From NCBI GenBank assembly GCA_020634245.1, contig JACKCC010000006.1:124001-188000 (forward strand): 64,000 bases of DNA, in the 5' to 3' direction. Source of the DNA: Ardenticatenaceae bacterium. Its GTDB lineage: Bacteria; Chloroflexota; Anaerolineae; Promineifilales; Promineifilaceae. This document shows, piece after piece, positions 49,509 through 59,214 of the stretch. The notes beneath the pieces are model-generated. The model saw only the letters and a list, made by a program, of their open reading frames with translations. It ran no database searches and was not told the origin of the DNA. The position numbers and the translations under genes were made by a program. Each line of letters begins with the position of its first letter. Position 1 is the first letter of the stretch.

Positions 49509-50654
49509 TTGTACGCAGCAAAACGGCCGTTTCGACGGTCTGCTATCTTTTTACTCATCCTGGCCAGCTATTTGCTCATCGCTTGTGGTGGAACAACCAC
49601 AAATAGTAACTGGCCTGGCTTAACAACTGACGGCGAAAAAGTATATGTGGCTTATGGTCCGGGTGTCATTGCTTACAACGTGGCCGAGCAAAAACAAGAT
49701 TGGTTCTTCCCCCAAGAGGCTAACCGTGCCTTGCAGTTTTTTGCAGCGCCTTCGGTAGAAGACGGCCGTGTCATTTTCGGCGATTTTGGCGTTCCCGGCG
49801 GCATGTTGTCACCCGGTATCGTTGTTACCCTGTATGCGCTCGATAATACCGGTCAGGGACTTCCCGGTACATTATGGACCAATAATGAACTTGTTACCGA
49901 TCGTGTCGTTGCTTCTCCGTTACAAATTGGCAATCAGGTTTTCGTAGGTACAGCCAATAATTTGCTGCTGTCTCTGAATGCTACCAGTGGTGAAAAGCAG
50001 TGGGAATTCGAGACAGGGCACAGCATATGGGGCCAACCGGCCTTCAAAGATGGCGTTTTGTTTGTGGCCTCCATGGACAAAACCATTTATGCGCTGGAAG
50101 CAGAGACCGGGCAGGAAATATGGCGTACCGCATTAGGCGGCGCTTTAGCCAGCTCCCCGGTAACCAATACTGATTTGGTTTATGTGGCCAGTTTTGACGG
50201 CCGTTTACACGCATTAAACATGGCCACAGGCAGCGAAGTCTGGAGTGCCGCCGCCGAAGATTGGATTTGGGACTCGCCCGCGTTTGCTGATGGCGTCGTT
50301 TATTATGCCGATATCAAAGGCAACATTTACGCCGTTGATGGCGAAACGGGCAATCAAATATGGACGCAGCAGATTGGACAGGCTGTCCAGACCAGTCCTG
50401 TCGTTGTTGGCAATAAGGTTTACATTGCTGCTCAAGGCGATATAAACGCTGAGACACCATTAGGCACATTAACAGCTCTGGATGCTGCTACTGGTGAGCA
50501 GAAATGGCAGGCGACAGCCCCGGCTTCCCTGTACACCACACCGGTTGTCGTTGGCAGCGACATCATCGTCGCCTTGCAAAGCGAATCAGCCCTGCTCATT
50601 GGTTTTGACCTGGAAACTGGTACTCAGCAGTGGGTATTTGCCCCCGCGCAATAG
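49509..50654 (+). CDS. PQQ-like beta-propeller lipoprotein (BamB-like)
   Basis: A protein of about 381 residues. A lipobox (LASYLLIACGG, about 18-28) is followed by repeated WD/PQQ-like blades such as GEKQWEFETGHSIWGQPAF, GQEIWRTALGGALASSPV and GSEVWSAAAEDWIWDSPAF. The start TTG 49509 follows GGAGG by seven bases and avoids an implausible overlap with yidD. It lies between yidD and yidC, suggesting a role at the membrane insertion site or in envelope assembly. Confidence 0.85.
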   Translation: MYAAKRPFRRSAIFLLILASYLLIACGGTTTNSNWPGLTTDGEKVYVAYGPGVIAYNVAEQKQDWFFPQEANRALQFFAAPSVEDGRVIFGDFGVPGGMLSPGIVVTLYALDNTGQGLPGTLWTNNELVTDRVVASPLQIGNQVFVGTANNLLLSLNATSGEKQWEFETGHSIWGQPAFKDGVLFVASMDKTIYALEAETGQEIWRTALGGALASSPVTNTDLVYVASFDGRLHALNMATGSEVWSAAAEDWIWDSPAFADGVVYYADIKGNIYAVDGETGNQIWTQQIGQAVQTSPVVVGNKVYIAAQGDINAETPLGTLTALDAATGEQKWQATAPASLYTTPVVVGSDIIVALQSESALLIGFDLETGTQQWVFAPAQ

Positions 50655-50791
50655 TCATTTAGCTGCGACTGGATTCAATTACGGGTAAGCGCTCAGGTGA
50701 TAGTCATTTTCCTTCAGAAGTGATGACAAAGCCGTTTTTTAGTAGCTGTCATCACAGGGACTGAACGGTTACAATTACAGGATTTATTTTT

Positions 50792-51709
50792 ATGTGGGAT
50801 ACATTTATTCTCAATCCAATGATCAACATTCTGTTATTGCTCTATGATTTCTTGGGCAATAATTATGTGTTGGCCATTGCTGTATTTACCATCTTGATCC
50901 GGCTTCTTACATTGCCGCTGAACCTGCGCCAGCAGCGTTCAAGCATGAAAATGCAGGAAATGCAGCCGCAAATTCAGGCCATCCAGAAAAAATATAAAGA
51001 CAACCCCCAGAAAATGCAGGAAGAATTCCAGAAAATCGGCTACAACCCGGCCGATACGCTTACCGGCTGTCTTCCTCTCCTCATACAGATGCCGATTTTG
51101 ATTGGTCTGTACCGGGCTATTATTTATTCGTTGGGGGCCACACCGCAGGCATTGTTTGAACTGTCGCAGCGCGTTTATGGGTTTATCGATTTAACAAATT
51201 TGCTGCCCATTTCCAATAAATTTCTGTGGTTGAACTTGGCCCAGCCCGATCCCTGGTTTATATTACCCGTCTTGGTTTTTGCCACAATGTTTTTGCAGCA
51301 GAAACTAATGACCCCAGCAACAAAAAGTAATGATAAGGGTAAGAAGCAGGACGATCCTACAGCCGCGATGACCCAGTCCATGCAGTGGACGATGCCGATT
51401 ATGTTTGGCTTCTTTTCTTTGCAATTTCAATCTGGCCTGTCCATATATTTTGTTCTGAGTAATTTGATAGGAATTGGTCAGGGTTATTATATGCGCCACT
51501 CGATGGCTCAATTGAAAGAGGAAACCCTGTACAAAAGGAAACCAGTACCGGTTATTGTGGATTCTGATCCGGAACCAGAACCGGTTGTTCAAAAGAAAAT
51601 TAAATCTGAAGATGATTTGGATGTTGCTATGAGGGGTACTGAGGAGGAAAGGAAGCAGTATCAGTCTCGCAAGCGGACATCCAAGCGCAAAAGACAAAGT
51701 CGTAAATGA
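50792..51709 (+). CDS. yidC: YidC/Oxa1-family membrane insertase
   Basis: A 305-residue insertase of the short form. About five helices occur, with the family core YVLAIAVFTILIRLLTLPLNLRQQ (about 29-52), GCLPLLIQMPILIGLYRAI (about 92-110) and the Arg in the hydrophilic groove (about R41). The basic C-terminal tail (SRKRTSKRKRQSRK) would bind ribosomes. It is downstream of yidD. Confidence 0.95.
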   Translation: MWDTFILNPMINILLLLYDFLGNNYVLAIAVFTILIRLLTLPLNLRQQRSSMKMQEMQPQIQAIQKKYKDNPQKMQEEFQKIGYNPADTLTGCLPLLIQMPILIGLYRAIIYSLGATPQALFELSQRVYGFIDLTNLLPISNKFLWLNLAQPDPWFILPVLVFATMFLQQKLMTPATKSNDKGKKQDDPTAAMTQSMQWTMPIMFGFFSLQFQSGLSIYFVLSNLIGIGQGYYMRHSMAQLKEETLYKRKPVPVIVDSDPEPEPVVQKKIKSEDDLDVAMRGTEEERKQYQSRKRTSKRKRQSRK

Positions 51710-51809
51710 ATCATTAGTTGAACGAAGTGAATAAAACCAGGGCTAGAAGTTGTTGCTGGTGGTATGGGCAAATTCTAGGTCTGGTTTTGTTTACTGGCAG
51801 GAGAGTGTT

Positions 51810-52580
51810 ATGTCACTAAATAAACGAGAGATTGAGGTTCGCGGGTCAGATGTTGATGCCGCAATTGAAAAGGGATTATCTCAGTTAGGTGTTGGCCGGA
51901 ATGATGTCATTATTGAGATTGTGGACGAGGGCAGCCGAGGGCTATTGGGTATCGGCAGCCGGGATGCAGTTGTTCGCCTGACCTCAATGTTGGTGCCGCC
52001 ACCGCCCCCTGCGGCACCCAAACCACAACCGCGGTTGCAACAGGAAAAAGCTGCACCTTCTAAATCTGAAATTGTGCAGCCACCAGTAGTTAAAGCAGTG
52101 GAGGCTGAAGAGGTCGATGAAAGGGAAGTGGCCGCTGCTGTTATTCGTGAACTGTTGGACAAAATGGGGGTAGAGGCTGAGGTATCTACCCGAACCACAG
52201 AACCAGATGATGTGACCGGAAAGGAACTGAACGTTATTGAAATAAATGGAGATGATTTGGGGATGCTGATTGGTCCCCGTGGGGAAACTTTGAATTCGCT
52301 TCAGTTTATTACCCGTTTGATGGCCGGGCATCAGTTACGGGATCGAGCTAATTTTGTCATTGATGTGCAAGGATACCGCGAACGGCGTGAACAAGCTTTG
52401 GCCCGCCTGGCGGAACGGATGGCTCAGAAGGTGGTTGCCCGGCGGCGTCCTGTAAGCCTGGAGCCAATGCCGCCCCACGAACGGCGCATTATTCATATGA
52501 CCTTGCGCAATGACAAAGATGTTTATACGCAGAGTACAGGTGAGGGGAAGCGGCGCAAGGTACGTATTTTACCCAAGTAG
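51810..52580 (+). CDS. jag: Jag/KhpB RNA-binding protein (Jag_N-KH-R3H)
   Basis: A 256-residue protein. Jag_N (about 1-55; EIEVRGSDVDAAIEKGLSQLGV), a proline-rich linker, a KH domain (about 110-185; LIGPRGETLNSLQFITRLM) and an R3H domain (about 190-245; PMPPHERRIIHMTLRN) are all visible. It binds RNA and is associated with YidC and cell-envelope control. ATG 51810 follows CAGGAGAG. Confidence 0.94.
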   Translation: MSLNKREIEVRGSDVDAAIEKGLSQLGVGRNDVIIEIVDEGSRGLLGIGSRDAVVRLTSMLVPPPPPAAPKPQPRLQQEKAAPSKSEIVQPPVVKAVEAEEVDEREVAAAVIRELLDKMGVEAEVSTRTTEPDDVTGKELNVIEINGDDLGMLIGPRGETLNSLQFITRLMAGHQLRDRANFVIDVQGYRERREQALARLAERMAQKVVARRRPVSLEPMPPHERRIIHMTLRNDKDVYTQSTGEGKRRKVRILPK

Positions 52581-52593
52581 TCGGGTAGGTGAA

Positions 52594-52660
52594 TAGTCGT
52601 GTAGTCGTGTAGTCGTGTAGTCGTGTAGTCGTGTAGTCATATTATGAGACTACACGACTA
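52594..52660. repeat. TAGTCGTG octamer tandem repeat with inverted copy
   Basis: Five direct copies of TAGTCGTG (52594-52633) are followed by TAGTCAT and then the inverse GAGACTACACGACTA (52646-52660). It separates the convergent jag and ridA genes and could act as a terminator stem. Confidence 0.8.
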
Positions 52661-53032
52661 TATTTCTGCAATACACTCGATTTCTACCAGGGCGTCGAGT
52701 GGGTTTTGTTTGACGGCAATTGTGGTTCGGGCCGGACGGTGGGGGGCAAAGACACGGCCGTACACTTCATTCATCCCCGCAAAATCAGCCATATCCTTCA
52801 AATAAACAGTCGTTTTGATCACATTTTGCAGGGAGAGTCCCATCCCTTTTAGCACCGTTTCCAGATTGGCCAAGGCTTGTTGCGTCTGCTGTCCAATGTC
52901 GCTGCCGACCAACTGCATTGTTTGCGGGTCCAGCGGTGTTTGTCCGGAACAGAAGACGAGATTGCCGCTCTGAATTGCATGGCTGTATGGCCCAATAGCG
53001 GCCGGGGCATCATCAATAGAGTGTGTTTTCAT
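52658..53032 (-). CDS. ridA: RidA-family enamine/imine deaminase
   Basis: A 124-residue protein with IGPYSHAIQSGNLVFCSGQTPLDPQT (about 12-37), the conserved Arg near 105 (PARTTIAV) and the C-terminal VEIECIA. It hydrolyses reactive 2-aminoacrylate-type intermediates. It is followed on the same strand by the broken serA gene. Confidence 0.95.
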   Translation of the reverse strand: MKTHSIDDAPAAIGPYSHAIQSGNLVFCSGQTPLDPQTMQLVGSDIGQQTQQALANLETVLKGMGLSLQNVIKTTVYLKDMADFAGMNEVYGRVFAPHRPARTTIAVKQNPLDALVEIECIAEI

Positions 53033-53070
53033 TATGGCATCCTTTTTTGCTGCCTGAACTGTTCTGGCAA

Positions 53071-54642
53071 TTATAGATTGACCAGTTTTGCACGGGTAAC
53101 GGCCGTAATCTTACTCAACGCATCCAATGCCGCTGCCGGTACGTCACTATCCAGATTTATGAACGACAGCGCTTTGCCGCCGGGCTTATCCCGCCCCATG
53201 CGCCACTCACCAATATTAACTTCGTACGCCGCCAGAATGGTGCCAATTTGACCAACGACACCGGGAACATCCCTGTTTTGCATCAGTAGAATATGTCCTT
53301 CAGGCCGCGCGTCAACGTCATAATCGTTGAGTCGGACAATACGAGGTTGGCCGCCGGCGAACAGAACACCAGCAATCAGGCGATCCCAATCGTCGCCGAA
53401 TACGCGGCAGGAGACGAGGTTAGGGTAATTGACCGGACTTTGTCCCGTTGTCTGGCTGATTTGAATGCCCAACTGGTCAGCAATGACCGGGGCGTTGATA
53501 TAGTTAAGTGGTTCAGGTGCAAAATCTGGAGTACGCCAATGAGTAACCCGGCGGCGATGGCTTTCACAATCCCATCCACTGTTCCCTGAACCTCAAGTTC
53601 AATTTTTGATGAGGCCGTCGGCCATTCCAGCGTGGAAATGGCCGATTTTTTCCGCCAGAGCCATGTACGGCCGTATCTCATCAAAGTTGCCTTAGTCTGA
53701 AACGGCAAGTATTCAGGGCATTACGGAAATCCGTGCCCGCAGGGCATCCACAACCTGTTCCACTATTTGTATACATTGCGCCGCGCTTCAACAGAACTGG
53801 CTCCCAGGTGAGGCGTGTGGACTACGTTGGGCAAGTGAATCAGCGGATTGTTTGTCGGTGGCTCACTGCTGTAAACATCCAGCCCGGCGGTTTCTGACTT
53901 CGCTGCTTTGTAATGCGGCGGCCAGGGCTGGCTCGTCAATAAGTTTTCCGCGAGCAACATTGATGAGGATCACGCCGTCTTTCATCTGATTGATGGTGTC
54001 GGTGTTACGAGCTTGGTGATTCGGGGTAACTGGCCGTATGCAGCGACACATAGTCCGCCTGAGTGCAGTAAATCCTCCAGATCGCAGGGTCACATTCATT
54101 TCCCGGCCCACTTCTTCTGAAACAAAGGATCGCAGGCTACTACTCCATGCCGAATGCCTGGGCGCGGGCGGGCTACTAACCGTCCAATCCGGCCAGCCGA
54201 TAATTCCCAGCGTCTTGCCGAACAATTCCGGTGCTCATAAAATCGGGAGCGCCGCCATTCGCCCGCATTCACTGACATATGGGCTTGAGCGGCATGGCGG
54301 CTGGAGGCCAGCATCAAGGCCATCGTTTGTTCGGCCGTGGCCATGCTGTTGGCCTCCCGGTGTGTTCATTACGATGATGCCGCGCATTGTCGCCGCTTTG
54401 ATGTCAATATTATCGACGCTAATCCCGGCTCGCCCAACAATTTTAAGCTGAGGGCGCTGGCTAATAGTTCGGCTGTAACCTGCGTCATCACTGGGACAAT
54501 GAGAGCGTCGTAATCGGGGATAATGGCCCGCAGTTCGGTTTGATTCAGGCCGGGCCGCATCTCGTAACGGACATCATCCATCTGATCCAGTCGTTCTAAT
54601 CCGGCCTGCCTAGTTTGTCAGTGAAATGAGTATTTGGAACAT
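53071..54642 (-). pseudogene. serA: D-3-phosphoglycerate dehydrogenase gene (serA), multiple frameshifts
   Basis: The full span (about 524 codons) matches SerA length, from ATG 54642 (MFQILIS) to the ACT end at 53071. Recognisable in successive different frames are QAGLERLDQMDDVRYEM, TQVTAELLASA, NSMATAEQTMALMLASSRH, the NAD motif LFGKTLGIIG, QMKDGVILINVARGKLIDEPAL, GLDVYSSEPPTNNPLIHLPNVVHTPHLGAS and the final ASBT/ACT domain (intact, 53071-53472). At least eight small indels are needed. Conserved residues survive, so consensus errors or very recent decay are both possible. Confidence 0.85.
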
Positions 54643-54680
54643 AGGTGTGTGGTTTTTATGGCCTCCGGGAGAAAAGATTA

Positions 54681-55571
54681 TCAGGGTTTCGTTTTGACTG
54701 CCTGCGGATAGACTGACTGGCAGGCTTTACGAAATTTTTGATTGAGCGCCTCGTCCTGGAACGTGATCCCGCCATGGTGAATAATTTGAACGGCTTTTTG
54801 GGCCAGATTCTGGTTTGGCAATCGTTTCAGGGCAGCGGGACCGGCGGCCAGAGCCAGCAGCGGAGCCAGGCTGCGGCTGTGGATATAGACGGCGGCTTGT
54901 GCCAGGACTTGTTCCCGGACGGTAACACCGCCGTAGCCAATGAAGAGGTCAACGGCCGTACCCGCTAACAAATCACTATTGCCATCACCAATGAGCAGCG
55001 AACGGCCGTTTGCAGAACGGCCGTACTGCCCGGCCAGCAGTTCGCGCACAATCTGCGCCTTGCCATCGCTGACGGTGAGCGCCCCTTTTTGGTAGGTCAG
55101 GTAATGGTTGTCATTGTCAGACTGCCACCAGTTACCATCCAACTGGTTGTAACGAACGTTAACGGCACGGATGCGTTGGCGCGGTACCCCCAAATAGATG
55201 CCGAACTCTTCAACCGGTTCGGCCAGTCCACCGCTGATGATATAAACTTTATGGCCTTGTTCGTGTAGTGCGGCGATGACTTCTGTCGCATCTTCAACGA
55301 TGTTCCGCTTGTAAACGCGCCGAATTTCCCGTATTTGTTCATGGGTGGGGTTGATGGTTTGCAAACGGCGGGCATAAATATCTTCCAAATCCAGCTTCCC
55401 GTCCATAGCGGCCTGGGTAAGGGCGGCAATTTCTCTTTTTTTCTCATCGGTATCGGCCAGGATATCGATGCCTTCAACGGCCGTTAACGTTGAGTCGCAA
55501 TCGAAAAAATATGTTCGTAATGCAGCCAGCGCATCAGGTGTTACTCCACATTTACCAAAACTAACAATACC
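54681..55571 (-). CDS. serB: Phosphoserine phosphatase-like HAD hydrolase
   Basis: The open frame spans 297 codons. The HAD motif I FFDCDSTLTAVEGIDIL lies near 55500, VYIISGG (motif II) near 55240 and LLIGDGNSDLLAG (motif IV) near 54990. The frame before motif I has no ATG/GTG/TTG; the first strong start inside it, ATG 55406, would miss motif I. An indel near the 5' end is therefore likely. It would make serine from phosphoserine, next to serA. Confidence 0.8.
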   Translation of the reverse strand, partial: GIVSFGKCGVTPDALAALRTYFFDCDSTLTAVEGIDILADTDEKKREIAALTQAAMDGKLDLEDIYARRLQTINPTHEQIREIRRVYKRNIVEDATEVIAALHEQGHKVYIISGGLAEPVEEFGIYLGVPRQRIRAVNVRYNQLDGNWWQSDNDNHYLTYQKGALTVSDGKAQIVRELLAGQYGRSANGRSLLIGDGNSDLLAGTAVDLFIGYGGVTVREQVLAQAAVYIHSRSLAPLLALAAGPAALKRLPNQNLAQKAVQIIHHGGITFQDEALNQKFRKACQSVYPQAVKTKP

Positions 55572-55646
55572 CTAAGTTTATCAGCCCTTCATTCAAGTGA
55601 GAAGTGGTGAGAATGACACAACGAGACTGCTTTCTTGGTTAACCTG

Positions 55647-56468
55647 TTACAAACTGACGGCCGGCGATAGGCACGATGCGGTTCTAATATTTGTTGATGG
55701 ATTACGGCCGTTGGCAGCCACGACGCCCTTATTTTGTGGCGAATACTGCCAGGGCCGCCCGTCGGGTTGGTTGATTTGACCGCCCGCTTTTGAATAATTA
55801 AACAAGCCGCCCAGATCCCAGGGACTCAATTGAAAATTCATGTAGTTGTCTAATCGCCCGGCGCCCAGCCAGCTTATACACGTTGCCGAACCCAGGCACG
55901 AACGTCGTGCACCAGGGGGCAATTCGTCACCAAATTAAAGCCGACCTGCGTAAATCGGGATTGCGGCTCCAGTCGAGGGCAAAAGGGTATCGTCTAAAGT
56001 GTCAACTGCGCTGACGGATAACGGCCGTTTCTCCTCATCTGATCCCCACAACCACGCACCCTTTCCTCGGGCCGCAGCGAACAACTCGTTGCGCATAGGA
56101 TCATATACCACACCGGCTAACAGCTCGTTTTGGTCAGAAACCGCGCCAATAGAGACGCAAAAAGTAGGCACAGAACGGCTAAAATTTGTCGTACCGTCTA
56201 CCGGATCAATAACCCAGAGAACCGGCCCCAAAGTAGGCAGGTTCTCGTCATTTTCCTCCGTAAGGAAACCATGATCGGGGAACTGTGCCCGGATCATATC
56301 CGTAATCAATTTTTGCGCAGCAATATCTGTGTCAGTCACTAAATCGCGGAAGCCCTTGTTTTTAACTGTGCGCGGCTGGCTCCATTTGTTCAGAATGAGC
56401 TTACCCGTTTTGTATGCCGTTTGCCGGGCTGTATCAAGCAGGAGCATTGGATCGGGAATTTGATTCAT
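55647..56468 (-). pseudogene. Inositol monophosphatase family gene, frameshifted
   Basis: Start ATG 56468. The N-terminal part is intact to 55935, with FPDHGFLTEENDENLPTLGPVLWVIDPVDGTTNFSRSVP (metal-binding E and DPVDGTT). After LPSTGAAIPIYAGRL it breaks; other frames continue GFNLVTN, then PPGARRSCLGSATC, SWLGAGRLDNYMNFQLSPWDLGGL and a C-terminus at 55647. At least two small indels are needed. The total of about 274 codons fits the family. Confidence 0.8.
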
Positions 56469-56491
56469 CGTGTACCCTTTGTTATATGGCG

Positions 56492-56530
56492 ACAAAAAAG
56501 GCGGGTCAGAGCCAGACTCTGACCCGCCTT
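56492..56530 (-). terminator. Terminator of the ABC transporter operon
   Basis: The 13-bp perfect stem AAGGCGGGTCAGA/TCTGACCCGCCTT has a 7-base loop and TTTTTT on the minus strand. Confidence 0.92.
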
Positions 56531-56574
56531 GGGCCTGCCCGCCTGTTCAAGGCTGGCAGGTCAACACATCTCAA

Positions 56575-58155
56575 TTACTGAATTTCAGCCATCAGTTCAT
56601 CCTGGGTCTCATTGGCCGTTTCGGTCAATGCGTCCAGGGTTGCCTGAATGTCAGCGCCTTGCATAATAGCGTTGAACGCTTCTTGCGCGCCGTCACGAGC
56701 TGATTGATAGGAAATCAACTGCGGTTCGTAGTAGGAGTAAGGCAGCATTTCAACAGCCTGTGCCCACTGCGGGTTTTCGGTGAAGTAATCAGTCAGGAAT
56801 TCGTTCGTACCTTGGCGGGTCGGGAAATAGCCGCTGATCTGATCCCACTGCGCCTGGATTTCCGGTGTGGTGAACCATTTGATGAAGACCCAGGCCGCCA
56901 ATTGCTGTTCCGGAGTGGTGTTGGTGATCATGATGTCGCCACCATAGATGTTCTGGACAGGGTCGGCGGTGGTGTGCGGGATAGCAGCAACGCCCCAAAC
57001 ATCAGGATCGGTGCCTTTCTCTTCGGCTACCGTGGCTACGTCACCAGCGTAGAAGGGAATACCGGAGCTGGAACCTTGAGTGAAGATGGCGCGGCGAGCG
57101 GCAAATTCAGGATTGGGGAACCCTTCGGTGAAGAAGTAGGCGCAGCCTTCATCCAACATGCCTTTGAGGAAGGCCATGGACTCGATAGTAGCATCGCTAT
57201 TGTAGACGTAATGCGTACCGTCTTCAGTCAGGACATCACCGCCAAAGGCGTAGGTCCAGGCAGCGACAGCAGAAGCATCATCACGCAGGATGTAACCACC
57301 GGTGCCATCGCCATTGGCAGCGGCAGCGGCACAAGCCATTTCTTTGAATTCATCCGGAGTGTTGGGCGGGCCTTCGAAACCCAGTTCTTCCAGCCAGGTT
57401 TGGTTGTAGAAGAGGACTTCCATGGAGCGGTTGGGCGGGAAGCCAAGGCGTTGGCCGCCGAAAGCAGCATGGATGCTTTGGTTAAAGAAGCTGGGATAGA
57501 AGTCGTCTTTGGCTGAGCCAAGACCCCAGGTGGCGTCATCGACGTAAGGATTCAGGTCGGCCAGGCTGTTGTTGAGTTGATAGAAAGCCTGATCGTTCTG
57601 ATAACCAACGACGAGGGCAGCGGGGAGTTCACCGGCAGCGGTGCTGGCATTCACTTTGTCACGGATGTCGTTGTAGCTGCCCTGGTTCTGGGCTTCAACG
57701 GTAATACCGCAAGCATTGGTCTGGTTGAACTGGTCGATGAGCGGAAGCATGTTTTCTTCACGGGAACCGCTGTGATTGTGCCACCAGACAATGGTTTGGC
57801 CGGAAGGATCGATACCGGCGAACGGACCATCAGTGGCGACGACACATTCATCCATGCCATTCATGGCGGCATCGGCCATGGGTTCTTCCACGGGGACTTC
57901 GGTTGGTTCAGCTTTTGGTTCTTCGGTGGGCTGAACAGCTTCGACAACGGCCGTTGCCGCTTCTTCTACCGCTGCCTGAGCAGTCGGAGCAACTTCTTCA
58001 ACTGCCGCTTGAATTGTTGGGGCTGCTTCTTGCACCTGTTCAACCGCTTCATTGACAGCTTCTTCCACAGAGGTTGTTCCACCACACGCTGTTAAAACCA
58101 CCGGAATTAACAGTGCCAGCAGAACAAACAAGATCATGATTTTACGTTTTGACAT
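56575..58155 (-). CDS. ABC transporter carbohydrate-binding lipoprotein
   Basis: A 526-residue extracellular solute-binding protein (family 1). The lipobox VVLTACGG (about 21-25) is followed by an Ala/Glu/Val-rich linker with repeated AVEEVAPTAQAAVEEAA blocks (about 30-90), then a periplasmic-binding fold (VWWHNHSGSREENMLPLIDQFN...; GVAAIPHTTADPVQNIYGGD). It is the first component of a sugar importer with the two permease genes upstream. ATG 58155 is used. No ATPase gene is adjacent, so a shared MsmX-type ATPase is probable. Confidence 0.92.
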   Translation of the reverse strand: MSKRKIMILFVLLALLIPVVLTACGGTTSVEEAVNEAVEQVQEAAPTIQAAVEEVAPTAQAAVEEAATAVVEAVQPTEEPKAEPTEVPVEEPMADAAMNGMDECVVATDGPFAGIDPSGQTIVWWHNHSGSREENMLPLIDQFNQTNACGITVEAQNQGSYNDIRDKVNASTAAGELPAALVVGYQNDQAFYQLNNSLADLNPYVDDATWGLGSAKDDFYPSFFNQSIHAAFGGQRLGFPPNRSMEVLFYNQTWLEELGFEGPPNTPDEFKEMACAAAAANGDGTGGYILRDDASAVAAWTYAFGGDVLTEDGTHYVYNSDATIESMAFLKGMLDEGCAYFFTEGFPNPEFAARRAIFTQGSSSGIPFYAGDVATVAEEKGTDPDVWGVAAIPHTTADPVQNIYGGDIMITNTTPEQQLAAWVFIKWFTTPEIQAQWDQISGYFPTRQGTNEFLTDYFTENPQWAQAVEMLPYSYYEPQLISYQSARDGAQEAFNAIMQGADIQATLDALTETANETQDELMAEIQ

Positions 58156-58323
58156 TTTTATATTCTCCTCCAATAAATTGAGTTTTAGAGATTTACCAAG
58201 TTAACAGATTTAAATCAGGTTAAAGGTTAATTGAGCTTGAGAAGCATTGAGGTTGGGTTGCTTTTAGCAGCCCGTCACTCTGGGCCTCACCTCCTTTAAG
58301 TATATGTAAAAAATTTGAAAGGA

Positions 58324-59214
58324 TCATCCTTTCAAACCTGAGGTAGCAATACCTTCCGTGAACTGCTTTTGTGTAAAGAAGTAAACGACAATGAGCGGCA
58401 GCACGGTGATAACCGCCCCGGCCATCCGCAAATGGGCTTGGCTGCCGGCTTCATCTAAGAAGGCTAGAAGCCCATAGGAAATTGGCCGCCAGTCAGGGGT
58501 TTGAGTGACCAGGATGGGCCAGGCTAATGCGTTCCAGGAACCGATGAAGTTGAACAAGATGACGCTGACTAAAGCAGCTTTTGATAGAGGTACAACAACT
58601 TGCAGCAGGTAGCGCAGGTGGCCGGCGCCATCAATTTGAGCAGAATCCCATAATTCGTTGGGTATTTGTTGGAAAAACTGTCGTAATAACAAGATGCTAA
58701 ATGCGCTGGACATAAAGGGGATTGTCAGCGCTGGCCAGTTGTTAAACCAGCGGAAAGGGCTGATCCGATCCAGCCAACTCACCGTAATGAAGTTAGGGAC
58801 CCAAGTGACCGCTTCAGGTAAGATCAGCGTGGAAAGCAGCAATGCAAATAAGAAATTTTTGCCGGGAAATTCTATACGGGCAAAAGCATAAGCAGCTAAT
58901 GTACTGAAGACAAGCTGTCCGGAGACGGTAATAAGGGCAAGTTTAACGCTGTTACCGAAATATAAACCAAAGTTGGCATCTTCCCAGGCGTCAACGTAAT
59001 TACTCCATTGAGGTACTTTAGGCAGGATAGCCCGTCCGGTTGCTTCTGTCAGGTTCATCAAGGAAACGCTGACTGAAAACAAGAAAGGAGTGATTGCCAA
59101 TACTGCACCAAAGATTAGAACAAAGTAGATTACCACTTTACCTATGTCAACTCGTTGTGTTTTGGGGTGGAGCCTGGCTGGTGAAGCCTGATTAGTTGTA
59201 GAAATATTAGCCAT
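58324..59214 (-). CDS. ABC sugar permease, MalG-type
   Basis: A 296-residue membrane protein with six helices. The EAA loop ELWDSAQIDGAGHLRYLLQVVVPLSKAAL (about 180-208) interacts with the ATPase. Its start ATG 59214 overlaps the stop of the MalF-type gene by eight bases. It completes the translocation pore with that permease. Confidence 0.93.
   Translation of the reverse strand: MANISTTNQASPARLHPKTQRVDIGKVVIYFVLIFGAVLAITPFLFSVSVSLMNLTEATGRAILPKVPQWSNYVDAWEDANFGLYFGNSVKLALITVSGQLVFSTLAAYAFARIEFPGKNFLFALLLSTLILPEAVTWVPNFITVSWLDRISPFRWFNNWPALTIPFMSSAFSILLLRQFFQQIPNELWDSAQIDGAGHLRYLLQVVVPLSKAALVSVILFNFIGSWNALAWPILVTQTPDWRPISYGLLAFLDEAGSQAHLRMAGAVITVLPLIVVYFFTQKQFTEGIATSGLKG

Noticed and set aside
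48400..52600. Replication origin next to rpmH-rnpA-yidC-jag
   Set aside because: No dnaA gene and no recognisable DnaA-box cluster was seen in the flanking spacers.
56704..57516. 270-codon plus-strand frame within the binding-protein gene
   Set aside because: It is antisense to a well-supported ABC binding protein and has no recognisable protein features.
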